DNA from: Paraflavitalea pollutisoli
GTDB taxonomy: Bacteria > Bacteroidota > Bacteroidia > Chitinophagales > Chitinophagaceae
Assembly: GCF_029360705.1 (NCBI RefSeq)
Contig: NZ_JARKMX010000002.1
Location: 248,001-312,000 of the forward strand
Direction: 5' to 3'
Length of the DNA stretch: 64,000 bases
Under the pieces are notes generated by a model. That model made no database searches. It saw only the letters and a program-made list of their open reading frames with translations, and was not told the origin of the DNA. The position numbers were made by a program, and so were the translations under genes. Each line of letters opens with the position of its first letter. The stretch's first letter is position 1. Shown in pieces: positions 35,466 to 44,135 of this stretch.

Positions 35466-36935
35466 TTAGAAACGCTTCAACACTTCGCCGGCAACCACTT
35501 CTCCACTGATTAATGAAGGTGGTACGCCTGGTCCGGGCACAGTCAATTGTCCTGTATAAAAAAGGTTGCCAACTTTTTTACTCCTGCACGAGGGCTTCAG
35601 AATGGCCGTTTGCCCCAGCGTGTTGGCCAATCCGTAAGCATTGCCTTTGTAGGAGTTGTATTCATGTACGAAATTACTATTGGCAAAAGATTGCCGGAAG
35701 ATGATAGAATTTGCGACAGACTGCCCGATATGTTGTTCAAAACGCCCGACCACTTCGTTGAAGTAGCGGTTGCGCAGGGCTTCATCGTCGCCGGTAAGTC
35801 CGGCCGCAACTGGTATAAGAAAGAAGAGGTTTTCACAGCCCGGTGGCGCCACTGTAGCATCGGTTACTGACGGGGCGCACACATAAAACAGCGGATGGGT
35901 AGGCCACTCTTTGGTCGTATAGATCTGCTGCGCATGTTGCTCAAATGGCGCGTCGAAGAACAACATATGGTGGCGGATATGATCCAGCCGTTTGTTGAGC
36001 CCCACATAATATAATAAAGACGAAGGCGCGAGGAGCCGCTGGTCCCAGTAGTTTTCGCTGTAAGAACGATGACTGGCCGTCAACAGCCGCGATTCGATGA
36101 ACTGGTAATCGGCAGCACCAATCACCACATCGGCATCACGCACCTGCCGATCCGTGACTACCTTTTTAGCGGCATTGGCCTCTACGATGATCTGCTGTAC
36201 ATTTTCCCCGAAACAGAACTGCACACCAAGCTCCGTGGCCAGCTGGTGCATAGCAGCAACGATGCTGTACATACCTCCCTGCGGATACCAGGTGCCGCCC
36301 ACGATATCCGCATAATTCATCAAGCTGTACAGTGCAGGCGTATTTTCGGGTAATGCCCCCAGAAAGAGAATGGGAAACTCCAGTATCTGTCGGATGCGCG
36401 GGTGCTTAAAATGTTTATGGACGTGCTTCCTGATGGAAGAAAGCAGATCGAGCCGAAAAAGCCCCTTCATCACGTCTGCATCTAAGAATTCGATAAGAGA
36501 TTGCCCTGGTTTGAAAACCAGCTTCTGCATACCAGTGCGGTATTTATAAGCTGCTTCTCGCAGAAAATGATCGAGCTTGCCGGCGGCACCGGGCTCCCAC
36601 CCTTCCAGCATTTGTTTGAAAGCATCGAGGTTGGCCGGCAGATCCGTGAAGTCGTTCTGCCAATAAATGCGGTAAGAGGGATCGAGCCGTTGCAGGCTGT
36701 AGTAGTCTTTCACCGACTTGCCAAACTGGTTGAAATATCTTTCAAATACATCGGGCATCCAGTACCAGCTGGGGCCCATATCGAACGTAAAACCGTCGGC
36801 CTGTAGTTGCCGGGCACGACCACCCGGGCCTGCCTGCTTCTCCAGCACAGTCACATCCCAACCAGCTTTGGCCATAAAAGAGGCGGCCGACAAGCCGGCA
36901 AATCCACTACCGATTACAATAACTTTTTTTCCCAC
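35466..36935 (-). CDS. crtI: Phytoene desaturase
   Basis: 489 residues. The N-terminal dinucleotide fold VIGSGFAGLSAASFMAKAG and the C-terminal block PGPGVPPSLISGEVVAGEVL are hallmarks of bacterial CrtI. It carries out stepwise desaturation of phytoene to lycopene. It is the first structural gene of the crt set. A terminator-like hairpin lies just upstream of the ATG at 36935, between it and the sigma-factor gene, which may limit read-through. Confidence 0.94.
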   Translation of the reverse strand: MGKKVIVIGSGFAGLSAASFMAKAGWDVTVLEKQAGPGGRARQLQADGFTFDMGPSWYWMPDVFERYFNQFGKSVKDYYSLQRLDPSYRIYWQNDFTDLPANLDAFKQMLEGWEPGAAGKLDHFLREAAYKYRTGMQKLVFKPGQSLIEFLDADVMKGLFRLDLLSSIRKHVHKHFKHPRIRQILEFPILFLGALPENTPALYSLMNYADIVGGTWYPQGGMYSIVAAMHQLATELGVQFCFGENVQQIIVEANAAKKVVTDRQVRDADVVIGAADYQFIESRLLTASHRSYSENYWDQRLLAPSSLLYYVGLNKRLDHIRHHMLFFDAPFEQHAQQIYTTKEWPTHPLFYVCAPSVTDATVAPPGCENLFFLIPVAAGLTGDDEALRNRYFNEVVGRFEQHIGQSVANSIIFRQSFANSNFVHEYNSYKGNAYGLANTLGQTAILKPSCRSKKVGNLFYTGQLTVPGPGVPPSLISGEVVAGEVLKRF

Positions 36936-36950
36936 GCCCTTAAATTACGC

Positions 36951-36989
36951 AAAAAGGGTGGGTCACCCATTGAAGGATGCCCACCCTTT
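36951..36989 (-). terminator. Terminator-like hairpin between ECF sigma gene and crtI
   Basis: On the minus strand AAAGGGTGGG pairs with CCCACCCTTT, with further internal ATCC/GGGT pairing, and TTTTTGCG follows. It starts 20 bases after the sigma-factor stop and ends only 15 bases before the crtI start. That leaves little room for a separate crtI promoter, so partial termination or attenuation is likely. Confidence 0.78.
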
Positions 36990-37009
36990 GAAACTTTTAG
37001 GTATGCTGC

Positions 37010-37510
37010 TTAGAACCTGTGCATTTGTGTTTTCAACAATTTGCGCGCAAAGTGAATGCGGCTCTTGATGGTACCCAGTGGTTCATCGAGCATTTCAGCG
37101 ATCTCGTGATACTTGAAACCGTCGAAGTACAACAGGAACGGATTCCTGAAGATCTCGGGCAGGTTGTGTATCGCGTGCTGAATGTCTTTCAACCGCAGGT
37201 TACTTTCTGCTTCATTGGCGGTTACCGCCTGGTTGTGATTGAGCAGGAAATCATTGGGCGTACTGTCGAATATCGTATTCTGCTTCGCTTTTCTGCGATA
37301 GTTGTTGATAAAGATATTGCGCATGATGGTATACAACCATGCTTTGATGTTGGTACCAACGTTGTACTTATCTTTATTGGCTAACGCCCTGAATAAAGTT
37401 TCCTGGAACAAGTCTTTCGCAGCTTCCGTATCACGCGTAAGCGTAATAGCAAAAGGTTTCAAAAACTCTGCATTGTTCACCAGCATTTGATTAAATTCTA
37501 TCGTCGACAT
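37010..37510 (-). CDS. ECF-type sigma factor of the carotenoid cluster
   Basis: 166 residues. Region 2 is visible in FAITLTRDTEAAKDLFQETLFRAL and WLYTIMRNIFINNYRR. Region 4 is in LPEIFRNPFLLYFDGFKYHEIAEMLDEPLGTIKSRIHFARK. It belongs to the ECF group without a C-terminal extension. It is placed between the photoreceptor gene and crtI, all on one strand. This recalls other light-controlled carotenoid systems where an ECF factor drives crt genes. Whether it needs an anti-sigma factor is unclear; none is adjacent. Confidence 0.87.
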   Translation of the reverse strand: MSTIEFNQMLVNNAEFLKPFAITLTRDTEAAKDLFQETLFRALANKDKYNVGTNIKAWLYTIMRNIFINNYRRKAKQNTIFDSTPNDFLLNHNQAVTANEAESNLRLKDIQHAIHNLPEIFRNPFLLYFDGFKYHEIAEMLDEPLGTIKSRIHFARKLLKTQMHRF

Positions 37511-37546
37511 GGCTTCTTAATTTACTCGGTTAAATTAAATCCACCC

Positions 37547-37567
37547 CAAATTTAAACAATTGTTTAA
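37547..37567 (-). promoter_or_regulatory. Palindromic operator overlapping the -7 box of the sigma-factor gene
   Basis: TTAAACAATTGTTTAA (37552-37567) is a perfect 16-base palindrome. On the minus strand TAAATTTG (37554-37547) matches the Bacteroidota TAnnTTTG box and shares three bases with the palindrome. It lies 37-57 bases upstream of the sigma-factor start. A half-site, TTAAACAA, recurs in the leader of the photoreceptor gene near 38560. Binding by the B12 photoreceptor is inferred. Confidence 0.5.
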
Positions 37568-37663
37568 TTCCGGGCGATATCATTGTTGATTACGATATGT
37601 TAAAATCACAAACAACGGAACGACAAGCAATTACAGAAGCAGTATTTTCTATATGGTACGCAA

Positions 37664-38545
37664 TCATGACGCCGAAACATACTCCAAAACCTCCGTCAGG
37701 GACTTCTTCAGGTGCACCCCCGGGGGTATTTTTTTGAACCTGGTGGGGGCCAGCTGCCCGGAAATGACCACGGGCATCTGTGGCATTTTATGGTGTATCT
37801 GATGAAAGAACTTTTCCACATTGGTGCTGCCTACTGCAGAAGTCAAATGCGTATACAGGTAGTCTGGTTGTTTGAGGTTAGTGATGAACTCCAGGTCCCG
37901 GATCGGTACATTTGCGCCGAGATAGATAACCTGCACACCCCGGTTCTTCAACAGGTAATACATGTACAGCAAGCCAAGCTCATGGTGTTCGCCTTCGGGT
38001 AGAAACAGGATCACCGTTTTATCGAGCACCATATGTGAAGTAGTGCTTTCAATACCCACGATCAGCTTTTGCCGGATGACATTTGATACCAGGTGTTCCT
38101 GCGCAGGATTGATATGATTGGTCAACCAGAGAATACCGATCTTATCCAGGAAGGGAAAGATCAGGTAACTGATTGCCCGGTCAATACCCCTGGCCTTGAT
38201 ATAATCATTCAGGATGTCTTCAAACCTATCGATGTTAAGATCGACCATGCATTGCAGCATGTCATTGACCAGTCGCTCCTGCTGAGCTTCTACGTGAGAG
38301 AGCGAAACTATCTTCTGCCTTACTTCATCCGCATTCATCTTATCGATGTGCGAGATCTTATACCCGTATTTGTTCAGCAAGGCAATGTTCAAAATAGCCT
38401 TCAGCTCATCGTTGTTGTAATACCTGATATTCGTTTGCGTACGACGCGGCTTGAGAAAAGAATAACGTTGTTCCCATATTCTGATCGTATGAGCCTTGAT
38501 ACCCGACAGGTTTTCCAGGTCTTTGATGGTAAACGCATTTATCAT
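37664..38545 (-). CDS. B12-dependent MerR-type photoreceptor regulator (CarH/LitR-like)
   Basis: 293 residues. The N-terminal MerR helix-turn-helix (TIKDLENLSGIKAHTIRIWEQR) is followed by a helical cobalamin-capping domain and a B12-binding fold. The capping helix has W140-x9-E150-H151, the motif that contacts adenosylcobalamin in CarH photoreceptors. The lower-ligand site is E186-x-H188-x-x-G191. Such proteins repress in the dark and release DNA when light breaks the Co-C bond. It lies upstream of the ECF sigma gene and crt genes on the same strand, so light-induced carotenoid synthesis is the likely output. Confidence 0.88.
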   Translation of the reverse strand: MINAFTIKDLENLSGIKAHTIRIWEQRYSFLKPRRTQTNIRYYNNDELKAILNIALLNKYGYKISHIDKMNADEVRQKIVSLSHVEAQQERLVNDMLQCMVDLNIDRFEDILNDYIKARGIDRAISYLIFPFLDKIGILWLTNHINPAQEHLVSNVIRQKLIVGIESTTSHMVLDKTVILFLPEGEHHELGLLYMYYLLKNRGVQVIYLGANVPIRDLEFITNLKQPDYLYTHLTSAVGSTNVEKFFHQIHHKMPQMPVVISGQLAPTRFKKIPPGVHLKKSLTEVLEYVSAS

Positions 38546-38885
38546 ATATCTACAGGTAATTTGTTTAAGCTTGAATACCCTAATCTTAAACTACTAATCA
38601 AATATAATAAATATTAAGCCAAAAAATGCTATTAACCAAGCCTTTACAAATACAATGATTTAACCTTGTTGTTTGGGAGAGCAAGTAACGATCGGTGCAA
38701 CGAGCAATTGGAAATCAATACAATGAATGTACGGTAATAATGACCATGTCAGATTTTGAGGTTGCTCAAAAATATAAAGCCGTACAACTTTTGGTACAAA
38801 AGTGCTATAAAAGAGGCATTGCTGCCAGCACTCACGTCTGGCAGCAAGCTGTTTATCGGGGGCGGGTAAATGTGGGGGGGATGGA
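38546..38885. other. 340-bp intergenic stretch between the heme and carotenoid clusters
   Basis: It is AT-rich near the photoreceptor gene. On the minus strand TATATTTG at 38606-38599 is a candidate -7 box, and the half-site TTAAACAA lies in the leader near 38560. At 38819-38847 TTGCTGCCAG and CTGGCAGCAA form a 10-bp hairpin behind the DUF6686 gene, followed on the minus strand by TGCCTCTTTTATAG, a probable terminator of the heme operon. A short open frame inside is not gene-like. Confidence 0.5.
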
Positions 38886-39224
38886 TTAGGCCGGACGGTT
38901 GGTAAACAACTGGAGCATTTCCTGCGACTTCCACTCCGAATCGGCCGATTCGAGCATGTTGTGCAGTTCTTTCAGCTCACGCTGACTGAGGTACAACTTC
39001 AAACCATCGCAGGGCGTGGGAATGATGATAGACTTGATCGAAGGGTCAGTAGCGCCATAATCATCGATCGGGCAGTCACGGATCCACTCTACGAAATCAT
39101 AGAAATCGGGCGTGGCCAGGTTGATCAATACATTCCCATATCCAATCTGAAAATTCTCACAATGCAAACAACGGATCACGTATCCTATCTTATCATCATA
39201 AAACAAGGTTTGGTACTGACACAT
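38886..39224 (-). CDS. DUF6686 family protein at the end of the heme operon
   Basis: 112 residues, no signal peptide, so probably cytoplasmic. It carries IRCLHCENFQIGYGN with a C-x2-C pair. This agrees with DUF6686 as I know it. It begins 25 bases after the HmuS stop on the same strand, and a hairpin follows. The cysteines may bind a metal or heme iron; this is a guess from context. Confidence 0.68.
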   Translation of the reverse strand: MCQYQTLFYDDKIGYVIRCLHCENFQIGYGNVLINLATPDFYDFVEWIRDCPIDDYGATDPSIKSIIIPTPCDGLKLYLSQRELKELHNMLESADSEWKSQEMLQLFTNRPA

Positions 39225-39249
39225 AATATTCGGATTTATAGTTCACAAC

Positions 39250-40281
39250 TTATAAGGCATTGACGTAGTCGGTCCAGGCTGCCAGCTCCGGATTGCCGGG
39301 CTTGCGCTTACCGAAGAACTGCACGATGAGTTCACCTGCTGCATCGAACAACTCCATAGAATGCACGACGCCATCATCGGTAGGCTTTTTCACCACCCAG
39401 GTCTCTGCAATCGGCTCCAGCTTCAAGTGGAGGTTGAAATCGGGGTCCATCACGTTGATCCAGCCTGGTATCTCCACGATCTTATGAACGGGCCCGGTAT
39501 GGATCTGGATATTGCCGTGGTTCGAAACGAACACCATGATCTCCAGCCCCGTTTCGGCAGCATGCTGCAGCATTTTCGTGACACTGTCATTGCTCACCTT
39601 GCGGGCAAAGTCACCAGCCACCTGCAGTGCATAATGGCGGGAGATATTGAACTTCCGCAGCAGCGGAAAGAAATCATGCGTATCACGCAGTTCACTCCAC
39701 GACTTTACAAAAGCAGGAATATCGGCCTGCGCATTGGCATAGACCGGTGGTTGTGGCGCGGGCCGGATGGCCAGTTCCGTTGCCTGTACCGACTCCTGGA
39801 AGTCGCGCACAATATGATCGAAGGCCGTTTCGTCGCTGTCGGCCTGCAGGTAGATCTTGATGATGGCTACCCCCTGGTAGTCGAAGATCTGGAGTGATTT
39901 CTTGAAGCCAGCTTCTTCGTTCTCGAACACTGCAAAAGCAAAAGCCCAACTGCTGAAGAACATACGCAGATCGATGTCTTTGCCCACTACAATACCTACG
40001 TGTTTGCTGTTGACATTTACCTCTTCAAAGATGCCTTTCCGCTCGTGCACACAGGCCTCATTGCGTGTCAGCACCATTACTTTGCCCAGTTCGGGCAGGC
40101 GCTTCCAAAGCTCCTGGTATTCGGCATTGAGCCGGATAACACTGCTACCGGCAAAAGCCGCGAGTATCTCCGCTTCGGTAGTTTCCAATTGTTTCGCCGC
40201 ATCACGGATACGAACACGGAGGTTCTCTTTGCGGAAGGCGATCCACTTCTCTTTCACATTATTATTGACAGCGATGCTCAT
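39250..40281 (-). CDS. hmuS: Hemin-degrading/heme-handling factor (HemS/HmuS family)
   Basis: 343 residues made of two tandem HemS-type repeats. The first has RNEACVHERKGIFEEV, with a conserved His used for heme binding. The second has FVSNHGNIQIHTGPVHKI and INVMDPDFNLHLK. Family proteins take up cytoplasmic heme and release or hand on its iron. It lies 6 bases after the HmuV stop within the hmu operon, exactly where expected. Length is typical. Confidence 0.9.
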   Translation of the reverse strand: MSIAVNNNVKEKWIAFRKENLRVRIRDAAKQLETTEAEILAAFAGSSVIRLNAEYQELWKRLPELGKVMVLTRNEACVHERKGIFEEVNVNSKHVGIVVGKDIDLRMFFSSWAFAFAVFENEEAGFKKSLQIFDYQGVAIIKIYLQADSDETAFDHIVRDFQESVQATELAIRPAPQPPVYANAQADIPAFVKSWSELRDTHDFFPLLRKFNISRHYALQVAGDFARKVSNDSVTKMLQHAAETGLEIMVFVSNHGNIQIHTGPVHKIVEIPGWINVMDPDFNLHLKLEPIAETWVVKKPTDDGVVHSMELFDAAGELIVQFFGKRKPGNPELAAWTDYVNAL

Positions 40282-40287
40282 GATTAC

Positions 40288-41106
40288 TTATTTTATTGAT
40301 CTGATTAATACGGGTTTACTGATATGCGCGGCCGGCACGAGAATCGGGAAATCGTATTCATCGTAATCCAGCACGTTTACTTCCATATCATAGGCTTCGG
40401 CAATGGGGCCAGGTCGCAGTACTTCGCGCGGCGTACCGGTAGCGATGATCTTGCCGTGCTTCATCAACAGGATGAAATCGGCAAACTGGGCCGCCAGGTT
40501 GAGGTCGTGGAGAATAACCAACACACAATAACCGGACCCGGCCAGTTCTTTGGCCTTGCGCAAACACAATTGCTGGTGCAGGCAATCCATACTGGCCGTA
40601 GGCTCGTCAAGCAACAACAGCTTGCTTTCCTGCACGCCTTTGTCGCGCAGCTGTGCCAGTACACGGGCCATTTGCACGCGTTGCTGCTCGCCACCCGACA
40701 GGGTTTGATACGATCGGCGGGCAAAAGCCCCCACCTGCATCTCATCCAGGCATTCGTGTACAATGGTATGGTCTATAGCGGCTGGCTTATTGTTGAAATG
40801 CGGGTACCTGCCCATCATCACGATCTCTTCGGCAGCAAAGGGCAATGCTGTCGGATATTGTTGTGACAGTACTGCCCGCCGGTGCGCCAGGGCTGCTGTT
40901 GAGACCTTGTGCAAATCATCCTGCCCCAGCAGGACCAATCCTTCCGAAGGCTTTTGCTCGCCCGACAGGATCTTCAGCAATGTCGACTTGCCGGCACCAT
41001 TCTGGCCGAGCACCACGCTGAGCGTACCTGGCCGAAGCGCAAAAGACAGTTTGTGCAGAATCGTTTTCTGCCCCACCCGGAAGGATATGTTTTGTGCGGT
41101 AATCAT
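40288..41106 (-). CDS. hmuV: Heme ABC transporter ATP-binding protein
   Basis: 272 residues. Walker A is GQNGAGKSTLLK, the signature is LSGGEQQRVQMARVLAQL and Walker B is LLLLDEPTASMD, with the switch His in VILHDLNLAAQF. It supplies energy to the HmuU permease for heme import across the inner membrane. Its start overlaps the hmuU stop by 4 bases (ATGA), so translation is coupled. Confidence 0.93.
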   Translation of the reverse strand: MITAQNISFRVGQKTILHKLSFALRPGTLSVVLGQNGAGKSTLLKILSGEQKPSEGLVLLGQDDLHKVSTAALAHRRAVLSQQYPTALPFAAEEIVMMGRYPHFNNKPAAIDHTIVHECLDEMQVGAFARRSYQTLSGGEQQRVQMARVLAQLRDKGVQESKLLLLDEPTASMDCLHQQLCLRKAKELAGSGYCVLVILHDLNLAAQFADFILLMKHGKIIATGTPREVLRPGPIAEAYDMEVNVLDYDEYDFPILVPAAHISKPVLIRSIK

Positions 41107-42158
41107 GAGGCGAGGTGACGTAGTTGTTTTTTCTGTTTGAGCAGCAAGGCAATGAATACGGGTGTACCTAAAATAGCGGTAACGATACCAATGGGCAGTT
41201 CGGCAGGAGCGATCAGCGTTCTCGATACCACATCGGCCAAGGTCAGCAGGGCGGCACCCAGCAACGCACAGTGTGGCAATAAGATGCGGTGGTCGTTGCC
41301 TGCGATACTGCGCAACATATGGGGCACAATAAGGCCTACAAAACCAATGATGCCGGCCACCGCCACAGAAGCGCCCACCGACAAGGTAGTCAGCACGATC
41401 ACCAGCGTCTTTAATCTTTTTACGTTGATGCCGAGATAGGCGGCTTCATTTTCGCCCAGCGCATATACATTCAGCGACTTGCCCAGTATCGGCAACAGCG
41501 CCAGAGGGATAAAGATAAACGGGAGCAGGGCCAGTACACTGGTCCAGCTGGCGCCACCCAGGCTACCCATGGTCCAGAACGTCGCGGTACGCAATTCTTC
41601 ATCATTGGCCACATACGTTACGAGATCCGTCAGTGCCCGGCAAAGGGTACCGATGGCGATACCTGCCAGCAGCAGGGTAATGATCGATGACCGCCCGCCG
41701 ATCTTCGACAACCTGAACACCAGCATAGAAGTTAAGCAGGCGCCCGCAAACGTCATGGCGTTGAGCAGGTAGTAACGGGGAATGACAGAATCGATCCGCA
41801 GTATGGGTTGTGATGACAACAACACGATCACCACGACGGCCGAGAGGGAAGCACCCCAGGAGATACCGATCAAACTGGGATCGGCCATGGGGTTGCGGAA
41901 CAAGCCCTGCAGCGCGGCGCCGGCCACCGCCAGGCCCGAGCCGATGAGTACGGCCATGACCACCCGCGGCAGGCGGATCTGCAACAACACATTGGCCATA
42001 CCTTCATCGTACGCCACCGGCAGTTGAATACCGGCTTTGCCGAGCAGGATGGCAACGACCTGGGCAGGTGCAATGGACATAGCACCAATACCACAGGCGA
42101 GTATCACGGTTACCACCAGCAGCACGATCAACGATATGGTGAGCCACCGTGGCTTCAT
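41103..42158 (-). CDS. hmuU: Heme ABC transporter permease (FecCD family)
   Basis: 351 residues with about ten membrane helices. Family blocks include IRLPRVVMAVLIGSGLAVAGAALQGLFRNPMADPSLIGIS and GFVGLIVPHMLR (read in parts). It forms the inner-membrane path for heme. It overlaps hmuT at its start and hmuV at its stop by 4 bases each, giving a tightly coupled TUV block. Confidence 0.93.
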   Translation of the reverse strand: MKPRWLTISLIVLLVVTVILACGIGAMSIAPAQVVAILLGKAGIQLPVAYDEGMANVLLQIRLPRVVMAVLIGSGLAVAGAALQGLFRNPMADPSLIGISWGASLSAVVVIVLLSSQPILRIDSVIPRYYLLNAMTFAGACLTSMLVFRLSKIGGRSSIITLLLAGIAIGTLCRALTDLVTYVANDEELRTATFWTMGSLGGASWTSVLALLPFIFIPLALLPILGKSLNVYALGENEAAYLGINVKRLKTLVIVLTTLSVGASVAVAGIIGFVGLIVPHMLRSIAGNDHRILLPHCALLGAALLTLADVVSRTLIAPAELPIGIVTAILGTPVFIALLLKQKKQLRHLAS

Positions 42159-42970
42159 TGTAATTTTTTATAGAGTTCATCGATGGCAGCTGGCAATCGC
42201 AATCCAAAACCACTCAGGAACTGGCCATCCATCGATACGATCTTTTTATTGCGGCCGGCATTGGTAACTGCGATACCTTGTACGCCTGCCAGCCCTTCGG
42301 GGCCACCAACGCTTTGCAGGCCACTGTCAAACATCAGGATGACATCGGGATTCGCCGCCACCAGCGATTCCGCCGACAGGGGTTTGAATTGAGAAAATTC
42401 AGTGATGGCGTTCTTCGCACCGGCCAGCGTGATCATATGATCGAGTGCCGTACCGGTGCCCGATACCGTCATAGAGCCGGTACCACGCGCATAAATGAAC
42501 AATACTTTTTTGTTGAGGGGTTTGATCTTCAAGGCAGTGATCTGCTTGTCGAACGTAGCCCGCAAGGCTGCGGCTTTGGCCGTGGTGCCGGTGGCCGTGC
42601 TTACTTCCTGCAGCAGACGGCGGGTGCCGTCGGCATCATAAGCAGGGGCAAACAATTGTACTTTGACTTTGGCGGCAGTGATCTGCGCTACCACCTCCGG
42701 TTTCATTTCACCCTGGATGCCCAATACGAGTGTAGGACGAAGTGCCAATACGCCTTCCGCAGAGATGGTGCGGTTGTGGCCAACCTTTGGCTTTTGTAGG
42801 AGAGAGACGGGATAATTACTGGTAATATCAACGCCGGCAATCTGCGGCTCCAGCGAAAGTGCACAAAGCATTTCACTGATGGCACCGCTGAGTGACACGA
42901 TGCGTTGTTGTGCGGGGGCTACGGAGGCCAGCAAGAGGAGCAGGCCGAGTAATAAACTATTCTTTACCAT
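42155..42970 (-). CDS. hmuT: Heme ABC transporter substrate-binding protein
   Basis: 271 residues with signal peptide MVKNSLLLGLLLLLASVAPAQ. The fold is that of periplasmic binding proteins with a rigid central helix. Typical stretches are RIVSLSGAISEMLCALSLE, VGHNRTISAEGVLALRPTLVLG and the late VSMDGQFLSGFGLRLPAAI. It binds heme in the periplasm and delivers it to HmuUV. It lies 93 bases behind hmuY with a GC hairpin in that gap. Confidence 0.9.
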   Translation of the reverse strand: MVKNSLLLGLLLLLASVAPAQQRIVSLSGAISEMLCALSLEPQIAGVDITSNYPVSLLQKPKVGHNRTISAEGVLALRPTLVLGIQGEMKPEVVAQITAAKVKVQLFAPAYDADGTRRLLQEVSTATGTTAKAAALRATFDKQITALKIKPLNKKVLFIYARGTGSMTVSGTGTALDHMITLAGAKNAITEFSQFKPLSAESLVAANPDVILMFDSGLQSVGGPEGLAGVQGIAVTNAGRNKKIVSMDGQFLSGFGLRLPAAIDELYKKLQ

Positions 42971-43017
42971 GCGTTCAGTTTCGTAGATCTCTAATCTGTA
43001 TGCGTCCTGATCCTATA

Positions 43018-43048
43018 CCTGGCGGCGCACAACAGGCGCGCCGCCAGG
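43018..43048 (-). other. Intercistronic GC hairpin between hmuY and hmuT
   Basis: CCTGGCGGCGC and GCGCCGCCAGG form a perfect 11-bp stem with a 9-base loop, 15 bases after the hmuY stop. No T-run follows. It may protect the upstream hmuR-hmuY message, so that surface proteins exceed the ABC transporter, or reduce read-through. Confidence 0.6.
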
Positions 43049-43063
43049 CCGGGATCTTTATGG

Positions 43064-44107
43064 TTAGGCTTTCTTAACGAGCTTGTATTCGATCTTCGGG
43101 AATCCGCGTACACCGCCATCAGAAGGATGGAAGCTGATGAAACGCAGCTTGTATACGTTACCGGCACCATCTTTCACCACATAGAAACGGTCGGTTTTCA
43201 CACCGATAGGTGCTTGCGTGCTGCGCCAGTTACCACCGATCGCCACTTTGTTTGACGTAAAAGTAGTAGCGGCAATATTCGCTTCCGCGTAGGCATCATA
43301 GCTCACGGTAGTGGTCAGCACTTCAGCAGCTGTAACACCCGCCAGGTAGTTGATGTATACGTAGTCGGAGTAGGGATAAGGAATAGTAGGGCTGGCCTTG
43401 TAGGTTGCAACAGTCCATTCGATATCCCAGTTGGCCTTGGCAGGCTCTACCGTTACCGCTGCATTCGCTTCCAGCGATACGTATTTGAAGTTCAGCGCAG
43501 CATCTTTGTTGACATCGATGGTGTTGGGTGCAGTCTCCGACAGCTTCGCATATTGCAGTCTGTAGTTGCTGCCGTTGCGGATGATGCGGATCTTGTACCA
43601 GTCGCGCACACCAGATACCATGCCATTGGAAGGCTTCAGGATGTAGATCTTGTTTTCAGATTCAGTAGCGGATATGGCAGCGATCACTGCCTTGGACAGG
43701 TCGCCATCCACATCATCGATGATGCCAAAGGTACCTGCGCCCTGACCGAGGGCCAGTGAACCCGCAAATCCAACCGTGTCAGCAGCCACTACATCGGCCA
43801 GGCTGGTTTTATTGATCTGCTTCGCAGTAGCAGCTGTGGTGTTGTTGATCAACACGCGGAAATCGGTGCCACTGCTAAAGGCCAGGTCCCAGCCATTGCG
43901 TTTGGCAGAGTCTTGCTTATCAGTGCTGAAGTCAACGAATACGGAGTTCTCGGCATTGGCACCACCGGCGCCGCCGTTCAGGGTAATAGTGGTGCCTTCA
44001 GAGGGTGGAGGAACCACAATCTTATTATCGTCTTTATCACAGGATGCCAGGGCCAGGGAGAAGCCTGCGCACAATAAGAGATGATTCACTTTCATTTTAG
44101 TAGACAT
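43064..44107 (-). CDS. hmuY: HmuY-family heme-binding lipoprotein
   Basis: 347 residues from ATG 44107; a second ATG four codons later (44095) is also possible. A lipobox LALASC lies at the end of the signal peptide. The mature part has FVDFSTDKQDSAKRNGWDLAFSSGTDFRVLINN-type sequence (read in parts), a hallmark of HmuY, and ends GVRGFPKIEYKLVKK. HmuY captures heme at the cell surface and passes it to HmuR. It lies 28 bases behind the receptor gene. Confidence 0.87.
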   Translation of the reverse strand: MSTKMKVNHLLLCAGFSLALASCDKDDNKIVVPPPSEGTTITLNGGAGGANAENSVFVDFSTDKQDSAKRNGWDLAFSSGTDFRVLINNTTAATAKQINKTSLADVVAADTVGFAGSLALGQGAGTFGIIDDVDGDLSKAVIAAISATESENKIYILKPSNGMVSGVRDWYKIRIIRNGSNYRLQYAKLSETAPNTIDVNKDAALNFKYVSLEANAAVTVEPAKANWDIEWTVATYKASPTIPYPYSDYVYINYLAGVTAAEVLTTTVSYDAYAEANIAATTFTSNKVAIGGNWRSTQAPIGVKTDRFYVVKDGAGNVYKLRFISFHPSDGGVRGFPKIEYKLVKKA

Positions 44108-44135
44108 TCTTGGGTGATTTAGTAGTATATGAGCT

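Noticed and set aside
38546-38885. tRNA or small RNA gene in the long intergenic gaps
   Set aside because: No cloverleaf or T-loop consensus was found here or in the gaps at 48.4, 51.4, 52.7 and 61.5 kb.
38695-38889. 64-codon plus-strand frame in the 38.5-38.9 kb gap
   Set aside because: It overlaps a terminator-like hairpin and runs into the DUF6686 gene antisense; no motif or start signal.
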